Source: Bacillus methanolicus
Lineage (GTDB): Bacteria > Bacillota > Bacilli > Bacillales > Cytobacillaceae
Assembly (NCBI RefSeq): GCF_008764295.1
Contig: NZ_VTQX01000023.1
Coordinates: 15,962-56,375 of the forward strand
Direction: 5' to 3'
DNA length: 40,414 bases
Shown here: positions 24,196 to 32,699 of the stretch, piece after piece
Layout of the letters: each line of letters starts with the position of its first letter
How positions within the stretch are numbered: the first letter of the stretch is position 1
Made by a program: the position numbers and the translations under genes
Notes under the pieces: model-generated
Seen by the model: the letters and a program-made list of their open reading frames with translations, nothing else
Database searches by the model: none
Told to the model about the DNA's origin: nothing

Positions 24196-25898
24196 TTCCC
24201 TCGCTCCTCCCTATCAAAGACAATGAAGCGTTCCACAAACTCCTTTGGATCCTCTATGCCGATGCGCTCTGCTAACTCAAATAAGGATGTTTCATTTAAA
24301 TTAGCTTGTTTAATAAGTTCTCTATTCGTCAACACAGCCGCTGCAGAATCGTCAGCAATGATTTGTCCATCTGTAATGACAATAGCTCTCGGTGTGTACT
24401 CAAGCATAATATGCATATCATGAGTAACCATGAGAATCGTCATTCCTTGCCGATTTAATTCAACTAAGAACTCCATAATCTCTGTATAATGGCGAAGATC
24501 CTGTCCAGCAGTTGGTTCATCAAGAATGAGGATTTCCGGCTCTAAAACAAGAATCGAGGCAATGGTGACTCGTTTTTTTTGCCCAAAGCTTAAAGCTGAA
24601 ATCGGCCAGTTTCGAAACGGATAAAGGCCGCAAACTTTCAGTGTTTTTTCCACTCTCTCTTTAATTTCGTTTTCCGGGACACCACGAATTGTTAATCCTA
24701 AAGCAACCTCATCGAATATCATATTTTTTGAAATCATATGATTGGGGTTTTGCATCACCATGCCAATTCTAAGAGCTCTCTCTTTAATCGAGTCCCCAGT
24801 CACCTCTTGACCATGAAACATAATTTTCCCTGACTGAGGCCTTTCAAATCCACAAATCAGCTTCGAAAGAGTTGATTTCCCTGCTCCATTCTTACCAATG
24901 ATGCTGACCATTTCACCTTTTTGGATGGAAAAAGAAAGGTCTCGAATGATTTCCTGATCACCGTGATATGAAAAAGACAGGTGTTCAACTTCTAGTACAG
25001 GTGGGCTGCTTTTTGTCCGCCCTTCTCTTTCCACGTTTTCATACCATGCTATCAGCTGTTCTTGACAATCTTTTAAAGCAAATGTACGCAATTGGGAAGG
25101 ACGCATCTCTGCTGTCAATGAACACCCAGCGTATTTTGCTGCTTTCACATATAATGGTTCTCGAATATGATGCTGTTCTAAAATTGAACCTGCCAATATT
25201 GTATCCGGGTGCTCATCAGCAATGATTCTCCCCTCATCTATAACGATAATGCGATCAACATTTCGGTGTAAAACATCTTCTAAGCGATGCTCAATAATGA
25301 TGATCGTTTTATTCATCTGCTCATGAATCTGATCAATGAGTTCAATGGCTGATTTCCCTGTCGTCGGATCAAGATTTGCTAACGGCTCATCAAATAATAA
25401 AATATCCACTTGGTCAACCATCACTCCTGCTAATGAGACCCTCTGCTTTTGTCCGCCAGACAAATGATGGACTGACGATTGCAAGCGTTTTTCCATATCG
25501 ACCATTTTCGCAATATCATCGACCATTTCCACCATTTCAGATTGGTCAACACAATCATTTTCTAACGAAAAGGCAATGTCCTCCCCAACTGTTAAGCCAA
25601 TGAATTGACCATCTGGATCCTGCAGAACAGTTCCAACCATTTTGGATAAAGTAAAAATATCTAAGTCCCTTGCTTCTTGCCCCATAATCGCAAGGCTCCC
25701 AGTCACTTCACCTTTATATGAAAAAGGAACCAATCCATTGAGGCACTGACCAATCGTACTTTTCCCGGACCCAGAAGGTCCGACAATCAATACTTTTTCC
25801 CCTTCATAAATAGTAAGGTTCAGATTATGCAGCGTGGGCTCTATCTGGCTGTTGTATTTAAAGCTATAATTGCTAAATTTAATGACTGGTTTTTTCAT
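24186..25898 (-). CDS. ecfA: Fused double ATPase of the ECF transporter (EcfA-EcfA')
   Basis: The 570-residue protein joins two ABC domains. Domain 1 (about 1-245): Walker A GPSGSGKST, signature LSGGQKQRVSLAG, Walker B ILLFDEPLANLD, switch IIIEHR. Domain 2 (about 300-535): Walker A GKNGAGKST, signature-like LSFGQKKRVTIAS, Walker B ILILDEPTAGQD, switch MVTHDMH. The second signature reads SFGQ, as is usual in EcfA' partners. Fused ATPases are common in group I (dedicated) ECF importers, so this set serves its own S component. It sits 32 nt behind the S-component gene and overlaps ecfT. No standard ribosome site stands directly before the ATG. Confidence 0.93.
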   Translation of the reverse strand: MKKPVIKFSNYSFKYNSQIEPTLHNLNLTIYEGEKVLIVGPSGSGKSTIGQCLNGLVPFSYKGEVTGSLAIMGQEARDLDIFTLSKMVGTVLQDPDGQFIGLTVGEDIAFSLENDCVDQSEMVEMVDDIAKMVDMEKRLQSSVHHLSGGQKQRVSLAGVMVDQVDILLFDEPLANLDPTTGKSAIELIDQIHEQMNKTIIIIEHRLEDVLHRNVDRIIVIDEGRIIADEHPDTILAGSILEQHHIREPLYVKAAKYAGCSLTAEMRPSQLRTFALKDCQEQLIAWYENVEREGRTKSSPPVLEVEHLSFSYHGDQEIIRDLSFSIQKGEMVSIIGKNGAGKSTLSKLICGFERPQSGKIMFHGQEVTGDSIKERALRIGMVMQNPNHMISKNMIFDEVALGLTIRGVPENEIKERVEKTLKVCGLYPFRNWPISALSFGQKKRVTIASILVLEPEILILDEPTAGQDLRHYTEIMEFLVELNRQGMTILMVTHDMHIMLEYTPRAIVITDGQIIADDSAAAVLTNRELIKQANLNETSLFELAERIGIEDPKEFVERFIVFDREERGKWQ

Positions 25899-25930
25899 CT
25901 TCTTAATCGAATCCTCTCGAAAAAAACTCC

Positions 25931-26488
25931 TTATAATTCCTTATGCAAGCTGTTGCTTTGGCTGCGCGTTTTGGCATAGGCGAATAGCAAAATAGTTCCT
26001 AATACCCCTACCGTAACAATGTTAGATAATCCTGCAAATATACCTTGTGCGAATACTTTATTGGCCGGCTCGGCATAAATAAGAATGTCTAACGCCGGGG
26101 CAATTAAAAACCAACCAATTCCTTGAGCCACTACTTGAATAACATTGAATGTAATGACTTTTTTTACGGTAAAACCACCTGCTTCAATGTTTATATTTTT
26201 CGCAAACAGACCAATCACCGCTCCTACAAATAAGGAAACAATAACCCAGCTCCACCACACTGACCCATAGGAGATCGCATCATTAAGAGCGTGACCGATA
26301 AAACCAATTAACCCTCCTGCAATCGGCCCAAAGACTACAGCCATTAACGCTAAAAATGCATAAGAGGTTTGGATTGAAGTATTCGGAATCGGAGAAGGAA
26401 TGGAAGCAAATTTGGCTAAAATCATAAATAGTGCAGCTCCAATTCCAATAGCTACGATCGTTTTAATGGATAAATAATTTCTTTTCAA
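25931..26488 (-). CDS. ECF transporter S component, UPF0397-like
   Basis: The 185-residue protein has about six membrane helices. It matches the UPF0397 group of substrate-capturing S components in features such as [10 protein letters not shown] near the N-terminus, [31 protein letters not shown] and the C-terminal [18 protein letters not shown] start is used, with AAGGAG about 9 nt upstream. Database labels for this group often say riboflavin transporter, but the substrate is set by the S component and is not proven here. The preceding SAM hydrolase and the T-box with a probable AUG specifier point to methionine, a SAM-related nucleoside or a breakdown product. That is inference from context. 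Confidence 0.82.
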   Translation of the reverse strand: MKRNYLSIKTIVAIGIGAALFMILAKFASIPSPIPNTSIQTSYAFLALMAVVFGPIAGGLIGFIGHALNDAISYGSVWWSWVIVSLFVGAVIGLFAKNINIEAGGFTVKKVITFNVIQVVAQGIGWFLIAPALDILIYAEPANKVFAQGIFAGLSNIVTVGVLGTILLFAYAKTRSQSNSLHKEL

Positions 26489-26588
26489 TATGTCCAGCTC
26501 CTTATCTTTTGAATATTACAATTACTAATTATAAACTCTTTTCTAAATATTTGTTATAGTTTCCCGCATATTCACAAATGAATTATCG

Positions 26589-26612
26589 TTAATCGTTCGG
26601 AAATACGATTAA
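26589..26612 (-). other. Hairpin at the end of the SAM-hydrolase gene
   Basis: TTAATCG (26589-26595) pairs with CGATTAA (26606-26612), overlapping the stop codon at 26609-26611. There is no proper T-run, so read-through into the S-component gene is likely. A TATAAT-like sequence in the 120-nt gap could add a second promoter for the transporter genes. Confidence 0.35.
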
Positions 26613-27466
26613 TTATAACTTATATTCTGAACTTTTCGTATCGAAATTGTCCAATTGACCCCTGTTTCTACATGATATGCTTTTGCAAAAGAACCTTGGT
26701 TTAGAGCAACGCCTATATTATCTAGAGAATTAACATATAAAAGCGGTTCTCCTAAATGGCTGTCTGCAAAAGAACGGCCAAAAGTCATAATATTCTTATA
26801 AACCTGACGTGTATCATTTTCTATCGTCACTTCAAAGGAATCACCATAAACGACATCTAATTGTTTAAAAAGTTCTCTCTCGATATTGGTCCATAAGTTT
26901 CCAAAACGAACATCAAGAATATCAATGCTGCCACTCACGCCCCCTTTAATTAACTTTGCTTCAGATACTGGCAATTCAATAATTGAATCAACCTCTACCT
27001 CAGGACCAACTTGTTCGTACGTGATGATTCCTGTTGCCAACCTTGCACCCGTAAATGCATATACATCACGGCCATGGAATGTATATGATTCGCCAGATTT
27101 TGGAAGTCGATTTACCTTCTCATCAATAATTCTTGCTTCAACAATTCCTATTTCCTTCTTAATTTGCGTCAATGTACCATTATCAGGAGTGACAATATAG
27201 TGATTGGTCGCTGTTTTCACCACGACACTCCTTCGTTCAGAACCAACACCAGGATCTACAACAGATACGAAAACGGTCCCCTCCGGCCAATAAGAAATCG
27301 TTTGATAAAGGCGATAAGCCCCTTCCCAAATATTGTATTGAGGGATGTCATGAGTTAAATCAAATATTCGTATAGCTGGATGAACGGATAACGCAACTCC
27401 ATACATCGCGCTCACAGCACCGTCACTTATCCCAAAATCGGTTTGTAGCACTAAATAGTTATTCAC
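26609..27466 (-). CDS. S-adenosyl-L-methionine hydrolase (DUF62 / SAM hydroxide adenosyltransferase)
   Basis: The 285-residue enzyme splits SAM with water to adenosine and methionine. It is the water-using relative of fluorinases and chlorinases. It starts at GTG 27466 with GGGAGGA 7 nt upstream. Family marks are LQTDFGISDGAVSAMYG at the N-terminus, VDPGVGSERR, TPDNGTLT, and FHGRDVYAF, which carries the Arg and His that with the first Asp form the conserved D-R-H set. A C-terminal barrel (SGSIDILDVRFGNLWTNI) completes the fold. It is the first gene after a T-box leader and precedes ECF importer genes, so hydrolysis and import are probably controlled by amino-acid charging of one tRNA. The halogenase-specific insertions are not evident. 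Confidence 0.88.
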   Translation of the reverse strand: MNNYLVLQTDFGISDGAVSAMYGVALSVHPAIRIFDLTHDIPQYNIWEGAYRLYQTISYWPEGTVFVSVVDPGVGSERRSVVVKTATNHYIVTPDNGTLTQIKKEIGIVEARIIDEKVNRLPKSGESYTFHGRDVYAFTGARLATGIITYEQVGPEVEVDSIIELPVSEAKLIKGGVSGSIDILDVRFGNLWTNIERELFKQLDVVYGDSFEVTIENDTRQVYKNIMTFGRSFADSHLGEPLLYVNSLDNIGVALNQGSFAKAYHVETGVNWTISIRKVQNISYN

Positions 27467-27644
27467 AATAATTCCTCCCTATTAGAGAAATGGAAGTGCC
27501 TTGCTCATCGCCGTGCAAACTGGAAGACTTTCCGACTAAAGATAAAAGTTGACTTATCGTAAAGAGGCGCTATGCAGCTTGCTAGGCGATAGGCGTTGGA
27601 GCTAGACCATTCTCTAAATTAAAAATTTAATGTTTTGCAAAGAA

Positions 27645-27972
27645 ATAAAAAAACACGTCTCTATCCATCACTGGATAAGGACGTGTTTATCATTCACGTG
27701 GTACCACCTTACTTCACTGTTTGCTCACACAAAACAGCCTCAACGAGTACATGGGCATTCTTCTCCCAGATACTGTGGTATTGATAACGAGTACCAAATC
27801 TCGTCGGAACCTACTAATATCAAATGTGATATGTTCAGCACGAAACTCAGAGGCCATTGTTCAGATTCGAATTTTTGCTTCTTTTCAGCTACCGAAGCTC
27901 TCTGTGTAAAATTGCTAAATCCTACTTTTTCTCTTCATCGTCTTTCATTTCTTAAATTTCAATTAATTTTAA
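27645..27972 (-). promoter_or_regulatory. T-box riboswitch, probable Met (AUG) specifier
   Basis: The minus-strand leader shows the parts of a T-box in order. The stem I K-turn element GATGA is at 27935-27939 and the AGTA loop-E motif near 27923-27926. GGATTT pairs with GAATCT (27863-27868) above the specifier loop. That loop reads GAACAATGGCC, with ATG at 27855-27857. Further down is the antiterminator T-box core AAGGTGGTACCACG (about 27696-27711), then a terminator AACACGTC...GACGTGTT with T7 (27645-27688). Uncharged tRNA would pair with the TGGTACCA bulge and let transcription reach the SAM hydrolase and ECF genes. AAT (Asn) one base earlier is the main alternative codon; AUG fits the SAM context best. 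Confidence 0.88.
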
Positions 27973-27977
27973 AATTG

Positions 27978-28006
27978 ATTATAGAGCATTCCTTTCGAGA
28001 GCGCAA
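27978..28006 (-). promoter_or_regulatory. Sigma-A promoter of the T-box / SAM-hydrolase operon
   Basis: On the minus strand TTGCGC (28001-28006) and a perfect TATAAT (27978-27983) are 17 bp apart. Initiation would fall near 27971, just before the T-box stem I. Confidence 0.8.
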
Positions 28007-28111
28007 GAAGAATTTTTTAATTATTTTTTGGGTGGGTAATTCTTGTCCATAAAACTCATAATAATGCTGATTCTCTTTTTTTAAAACTTAAAATGTAAAG
28101 GAGAGTTATTC

Positions 28112-28816
28112 ATGGCAAAAGATAAAGTGAGAAAACCTGTTTATAAAAAATGGTGGTTTTGGTTATTAGCAATCATTATCATCATTGCCCTAACCCAATG
28201 TGGTGATGAGGAGGCAAATAATAACGAAACGTCCAACGAAAACGCGCAGACAGATGAAACGACAAACAATGGAGTTAAAGGGGAAGAAACGAACAATGAG
28301 CGTGATAACAAAGATTCGGCGGGGGAAGAAGAAACTGATACCAAAATCAATGCAGGGGTTTATAAAATCGGTTCCGATATTCCTGCCGGTGAGTATCTTG
28401 TCTTTGCCAATGGAGCCGGCTACATCGAGAGCGCATCTGATAGTACTGGACAATTGGAAAGCATTATTTTTAACGACAACTTGGCGAGCGGCGGTCACAC
28501 TTATGTAACGTTAAACGAGGGGGAATATTTCAAGCTACAAGGTGCAGATATGTATCCAGTTGATTCAGCTCCATCAATTATTCCAGAAGACGGGCTCTAT
28601 GAAAATGGAATGTTCAAGGTAGGGCAAGATATCCCCGCAGGTGAATATAAAGTAATTTTAGACAGTGCGATAGGGATGGGCTATTTAGAAGTTTCAAAAG
28701 ACAGCAGGCACCAAATCGATAGTATTGTCACTAATGAAAACGTTCAATCGGATATGTATATTACGATTAGCGACGGACAATATGTTAAACTTCAAGATGT
28801 CCAAATCCAGAAGTAA
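28112..28816 (+). CDS. Membrane-anchored or lipid-anchored protein with a duplicated C-terminal domain
   Basis: The 234-residue protein begins with a basic segment and a hydrophobic helix, KKWWFWLLAIIIIIALTQCG (about 12-31). Cys30 in LTQC could be a lipobox, though the helix could equally stay as an anchor. A low-complexity Asn/Glu/Asp/Thr linker (32-80) follows. Then come two copies of one domain of about 70 residues: the first from GVYKIGSDIPAGEYLVFA, the second from GMFKVGQDIPAGEYKVIL, each ending in YVTL/YITI...G-Y-KLQ. Such IPAGEY repeats occur in secreted Bacillus proteins of unknown function. AAAGGAGAG precedes the ATG and a terminator follows, so it is monocistronic. Confidence 0.8.
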   Translation: MAKDKVRKPVYKKWWFWLLAIIIIIALTQCGDEEANNNETSNENAQTDETTNNGVKGEETNNERDNKDSAGEEETDTKINAGVYKIGSDIPAGEYLVFANGAGYIESASDSTGQLESIIFNDNLASGGHTYVTLNEGEYFKLQGADMYPVDSAPSIIPEDGLYENGMFKVGQDIPAGEYKVILDSAIGMGYLEVSKDSRHQIDSIVTNENVQSDMYITISDGQYVKLQDVQIQK

Positions 28817-28821
28817 TATGA

Positions 28822-28851
28822 AAAGCTGGTGCCTTAAAACGCACCAGCTTT
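28822..28851. terminator. Terminator between the IPAGEY-repeat gene and the second chemoreceptor
   Basis: AAAGCTGGTG (28822-28831) pairs perfectly with CACCAGCTTT (28842-28851) around a 10-nt loop in the 40-nt convergent gap. It probably serves both genes, although the T-run is short. Confidence 0.75.
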
Positions 28852-28857
28852 CCTCAC

Positions 28858-30639
28858 TTATATTTTAAACTTCGCAAGTTCATTTTGCAGCGCTTCAGAC
28901 ATTTCGCTTAACGACTTGGCTGATTCGGAAATTTCCTCCATCGATGCAAGCTGCTCTCTGGAAGCTGTAACGATCATTTGAGTCCCTTCAGAACTTTGTG
29001 TTGCGATCGTTTGAACCTCTTGAACAGATGCTGATACCTCTTGTGTATTGGCTGACATCTGCTCAGAAATGGCAGAAACTTCATGTATTTGCTCTGCAAC
29101 CCGAATTTCAGCATCTAAAATCTTTTTAAAAGCCTCACCTGCTTCATTGACATCCAATGTTCCTGCATGAACCTCTTTTACAACTCTCAACATTGACTGA
29201 ATCGAATCATTTGTGTCTTCCTGCGTTTTCTCAATCAATTCTTTAATTTTCCCTGCTGACTCTTGCGATTGCTCCGCTAATTTTCTTACTTCATCTGCGA
29301 CGACAGCGAAACCCTTCCCATGTTCACCTGCTCTTGCTGCTTCAATTGCTGCATTCAAAGCAAGTAAATTTGTTTGACTTGAAATATCAGTTATCGCTGT
29401 AACAATGTCACCAATTTGTTTCGATCTCTCCCCTAACTGTTTAATAATTGTAGAAGTCGACTCGACTGTTCCAGAGATTCGACTCATCTGTTCTACCGCT
29501 CGATCAATCTTTGCATTTCCATCTTTGGCAATATCAGTAGATTGCTGCGACATAGCTGCGACCTCTGAGGAGGACTCTGCGATTCTTTGAACACCGATGC
29601 TTACCTCTTCCATCGCTAGCGCACTGTTAGTCGCAACTTCTGCCGAAACTTCAGAGCCCTTGGCAACTTCATTAATATTATTAACAACATGCTCCGTGGC
29701 AGCCGTTGTTAGTTCAGCACTTGCCGACAATTCTTCCGATGATGCAGCTACTTGTTCAGTCACTTTTTGCACACTCTCTACCAAGCCCTTTAAACTTACA
29801 GACATCAAATTAACGGAAGTACTTAACTGTCCGATTTCATCGTTAGAGATTATTTTTAAATCATCGCCTGTGAAATCCCCTTTGGCAATTTGATTCATCT
29901 TATTGACAACATGATGAACGGGTCTCACAATATAATTAGCAAGGAACAGAGCAACTGCTACGCCAAGAACAATCGCGATAATCGTTAAAATAATCACAAA
30001 GCTATTCATGGCAATTCCTCGATTAAGCAACTCTTTGCCGCTTTTTTCGACCATTTTTTCCTTCTCGTTCACTCTCTCATCAAAGGAATCCATCAATTGC
30101 TGCCCGATCGGACCTACTTGATCATTGACGATTTTCAAAGCCAATTCACGCTCGCCTCTGTCATAAGCAGTGAACACTCGCTCCTGAATAAGCATGCCCC
30201 AGTTGTTACTTGCATATAGAAGCTGATCCAGCTCTTTGGAATTATCCATTTCCAATAGCTTTTCTTCTAACACCTTACTATTCCTAGTATATTCATCAAA
30301 AAGCTCTTTATCTTGGGTATCTCCAAATAAAAGGAATCCCCTCAACATCGCCATTCGATTGGCGATATTGTAACTCATTTGTGACTCATATGTAAGGGTC
30401 TGAACATCCTCTTGAATCGTTTTTTCTATTTGACGATTAAGGCTGTTTACATTAAAAAGAACACTCGCTCCTAAGATAATGAGCAATAATAAAACAACCC
30501 CATAACCAAGCAATATTTTCGTTTTTAAACCCTGTCCTTTTATGTTTATAAACGATAGCTTTTTTAAAGAAATACTTTTCAATCGAAAGTTTTTCTTCTG
30601 AGAACTTTTTAATTTCTTAAATTGAATTCTTTTTCTCAT
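28858..30639 (-). CDS. Methyl-accepting chemotaxis protein
   Basis: The start is ATG 30639 with AGGAGG 8 nt upstream, giving 593 residues. A basic cytoplasmic N-terminus of about 40 residues ([20 protein letters not shown]) precedes TM1 (about 42-63). The extracellular helical sensor domain runs about 64-210, TM2 about 214-238, then HAMP ([13 protein letters not shown]). The signalling core has [36 protein letters not shown]. The long Lys-rich N-terminus is unusual for the family. Apart from the signalling core it is not closely alike to the receptor at 18.2-19.9 kb, so the two are not a recent duplication. Ligand unknown. Confidence 0.9.
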   Translation of the reverse strand: MRKRIQFKKLKSSQKKNFRLKSISLKKLSFINIKGQGLKTKILLGYGVVLLLLIILGASVLFNVNSLNRQIEKTIQEDVQTLTYESQMSYNIANRMAMLRGFLLFGDTQDKELFDEYTRNSKVLEEKLLEMDNSKELDQLLYASNNWGMLIQERVFTAYDRGERELALKIVNDQVGPIGQQLMDSFDERVNEKEKMVEKSGKELLNRGIAMNSFVIILTIIAIVLGVAVALFLANYIVRPVHHVVNKMNQIAKGDFTGDDLKIISNDEIGQLSTSVNLMSVSLKGLVESVQKVTEQVAASSEELSASAELTTAATEHVVNNINEVAKGSEVSAEVATNSALAMEEVSIGVQRIAESSSEVAAMSQQSTDIAKDGNAKIDRAVEQMSRISGTVESTSTIIKQLGERSKQIGDIVTAITDISSQTNLLALNAAIEAARAGEHGKGFAVVADEVRKLAEQSQESAGKIKELIEKTQEDTNDSIQSMLRVVKEVHAGTLDVNEAGEAFKKILDAEIRVAEQIHEVSAISEQMSANTQEVSASVQEVQTIATQSSEGTQMIVTASREQLASMEEISESAKSLSEMSEALQNELAKFKI

Positions 30640-30886
30640 ATACGAATCCTCCTCTGTTGATAGTGGCATCTTTGGCGAAATGTTTCGATATTTCTTTCTA
30701 TAAGATTTTTCACATAATACTGTTTATCTTCGTTGCTTCTCTTATTTTTTGTTCTTTATTACTATTTTCATATACAAAAAATGTACATGAGTAGATTTTA
30801 CTGTTTTAAAAGACCTATTTCCATAAAAACATTACGGTTTGCTTAAATTCAGAATAAGTGGTATATTTTAAAAATTTAAACACGCA
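30640..30886. other. Intergenic stretch between chemoreceptor and GH4 gene
   Basis: About 250 bp, A/T-rich, holding the chemoreceptor leader. I see no convincing sigma-A or sigma-D promoter, no open frame and no repeat in it. Confidence 0.3.
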
Positions 30887-30927
30887 AAAAAGAGCTTACA
30901 CATTTCGTAAACTTGTAAGCTCTTTTT
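30887..30927 (-). terminator. Terminator of the PTS/GH4 operon
   Basis: AAAAAGAGCTTACA (30887-30900) pairs perfectly with TGTAAGCTCTTTTT (30914-30927) around a 13-nt loop. Read on the minus strand it lies about 100 nt behind the GH4 stop. It could also end plus-strand transcripts. Confidence 0.85.
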
Positions 30928-31028
30928 CTTTTAATTTTTAAAATCGTTATTGTAATATACCTACATGAAACAAGTCATAATGGCTGCTCATGAATAACTA
31001 GCACTAATTTAATTTCTTACCCCTTCAC

Positions 31029-32342
31029 TTAAGCAAACTGTGGCAAATACTCTTTATGTGCCTCTAGCATTTCATCAACAATTGCTTTTGCTAATGTATC
31101 TGATGCAACTAGTGGATTAATCGTTAAAGCCAATACGGCTAAATGATAATCCCCAGTGACGGCCGCTTCTGCTGCAATTCGTTCGAAGGATTTAATTTGT
31201 TGAACAAGCCCCCTGACAGAGATAGGTAGATCACCCATCGCTATTGGTTTCGGTCCTTCTTTTGTAATAACTGCACTAATTTCAACTGCCGAATCATTAG
31301 GGATGCTGGCGATTGCTCCATTATTGATTGTATTGACAGGCTGAATATCCCGTTTATCATTATAAATGCTTGAAATAAGACGTATCGCAGCATCAGAATA
31401 GTAGGCCCCTCCCCTTTTTTCCAATTGAGGCGGTTTAATATTAAGCTCCGGATCTTTATAAAGCTCGAATAAATCCTGTTCCAGCGCCTTGACTACTTCT
31501 GCACGCGTTCCTTTTGTTTCAGCATCCTTCTTCGTTTTTTCGAACATTTCCTGTGATTTATAATAATAATTATGATATGGACATGGAATCGCATTTAACG
31601 CTTTTAAAAATTCAGGCTCCCAAGCAATACCTTGAATATTTTTCACAAAGCTGCTGTCGTCAAGCTCCGTTATCATTTTTATCACTTCACCTTTAACACT
31701 CTTTCCATCTAAATAAACTTCTAAGCCGTAGACCATATGATTCAGACCAGCGAAATCAATGCGTATTCGGGAATGATCCACCTCCAACAGTTTGGCAATA
31801 GCCATTTCCATCCCTATTGGTACATTACAAAGACCCACTACCTTCTTAATATTGGAATAGCGAAGCACCGCTTCCGTGATCATACCTGCGGGATTGGTAA
31901 AATTGATAAGCCAAGCATCTGGACATAACTCCTCCATATCTTTACAAATATCTAAAATAACAGGAATAGTTCTTAAGCCTTTAAACAAGCCGCCAGGACC
32001 GTTAGTTTCTTGGCCCAAAATGCCATATTTAAGCGGTATCCTTTCATCTTTTGCCCGCGCATCGAGCAGCCCGACACGGAATTGCGTAGTTACAAAGTCA
32101 GCATCTTTCATTGCTTTTTGTCGATCTAAAGTGAGATAGACCTCGATAGGAAGATCTGCCTTTTTCACCATTCTCTTAGCAAGATTTCCGACAATCTCTA
32201 GTTTTTCCTTCCCTTCCTCCACATCGACCAACCAAATTTCCGACACAGGTAATTCCTCATATCGTTTAATAAGACCCTCAATCAATTCCGGAGTATAGCT
32301 TGAACCTCCACCTATTGTTGCGATTTTCAACCCGTTTTTCAC
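31029..32342 (-). CDS. licH: GH4 6-phospho-beta-glucosidase (LicH/ChbF type)
   Basis: GH4 enzymes split phosphorylated disaccharides by an NAD- and Mn-dependent redox-elimination mechanism. The 437-residue protein has the NAD loop ATIGGGSSYTPELIEG, TTQFRVG, the long GQETNGPGGLFKGLRTIPVI segment, LINFTNPAGM, the metal Cys in VGLCNVPIGM and metal His in GLNHMVYG. The closing region ALTINPLVASDTLAK is also typical. It resembles both LicH (cellobiose-6-P) and ChbF (chitobiose-6-P). The ChbG deacetylase in the same operon leaves open an N-acetylated substrate. It is the last gene of the operon, followed by a strong terminator. Confidence 0.93.
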   Translation of the reverse strand: MKNGLKIATIGGGSSYTPELIEGLIKRYEELPVSEIWLVDVEEGKEKLEIVGNLAKRMVKKADLPIEVYLTLDRQKAMKDADFVTTQFRVGLLDARAKDERIPLKYGILGQETNGPGGLFKGLRTIPVILDICKDMEELCPDAWLINFTNPAGMITEAVLRYSNIKKVVGLCNVPIGMEMAIAKLLEVDHSRIRIDFAGLNHMVYGLEVYLDGKSVKGEVIKMITELDDSSFVKNIQGIAWEPEFLKALNAIPCPYHNYYYKSQEMFEKTKKDAETKGTRAEVVKALEQDLFELYKDPELNIKPPQLEKRGGAYYSDAAIRLISSIYNDKRDIQPVNTINNGAIASIPNDSAVEISAVITKEGPKPIAMGDLPISVRGLVQQIKSFERIAAEAAVTGDYHLAVLALTINPLVASDTLAKAIVDEMLEAHKEYLPQFA

Positions 32343-32444
32343 CTTATAATGCCTCCTCTATATGATATTAGTTTAGTATTTTCATCTTTTCTCATAAGGA
32401 TAGGAGCCTGTTCAACCAAGACTCCTATATCTCGTAAACGATTT

Positions 32445-32678
32445 TTAAGATTTAACGGTAAAATATAAGGCACTTCCCATTGGAGAGCTCTTCAATAGCT
32501 CCTTCACATACTTAACGGATTCTTCTTGCGACAATTCAGTTTCTACAATGATATTCATATCAATCCTATTTAATTGAGATACCGTTATGTGTATCTTTTC
32601 ATCACGATAGTGGTTAATAAAATCATATAAATACTTGATCTGTCCGCATGAAACTTGTAATGGATGTTGATTCAACAA
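32445..32678 (-). CDS. Uncharacterised 77-residue protein in the PTS operon
   Basis: It starts at TTG 32678 with AAAGGA about 8 nt upstream, 22 nt after the IIC stop, and is followed by the GH4 gene. The sequence QIKYLYDFINHYRDEKIHIT, then RIDMNIIVETELSQEESVKY and VKELLKSS, suggests a strand-helix-strand domain with no membrane part or signal peptide. Its placement between IIC and the hydrolase, in the same direction and with its own ribosome site, makes a role in uptake or hydrolysis of the disaccharide likely. I recognise no family. Confidence 0.65.
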   Translation of the reverse strand: MLNQHPLQVSCGQIKYLYDFINHYRDEKIHITVSQLNRIDMNIIVETELSQEESVKYVKELLKSSPMGSALYFTVKS

Positions 32679-32699
32679 GAAATCATTCCTTTCAGCAGT

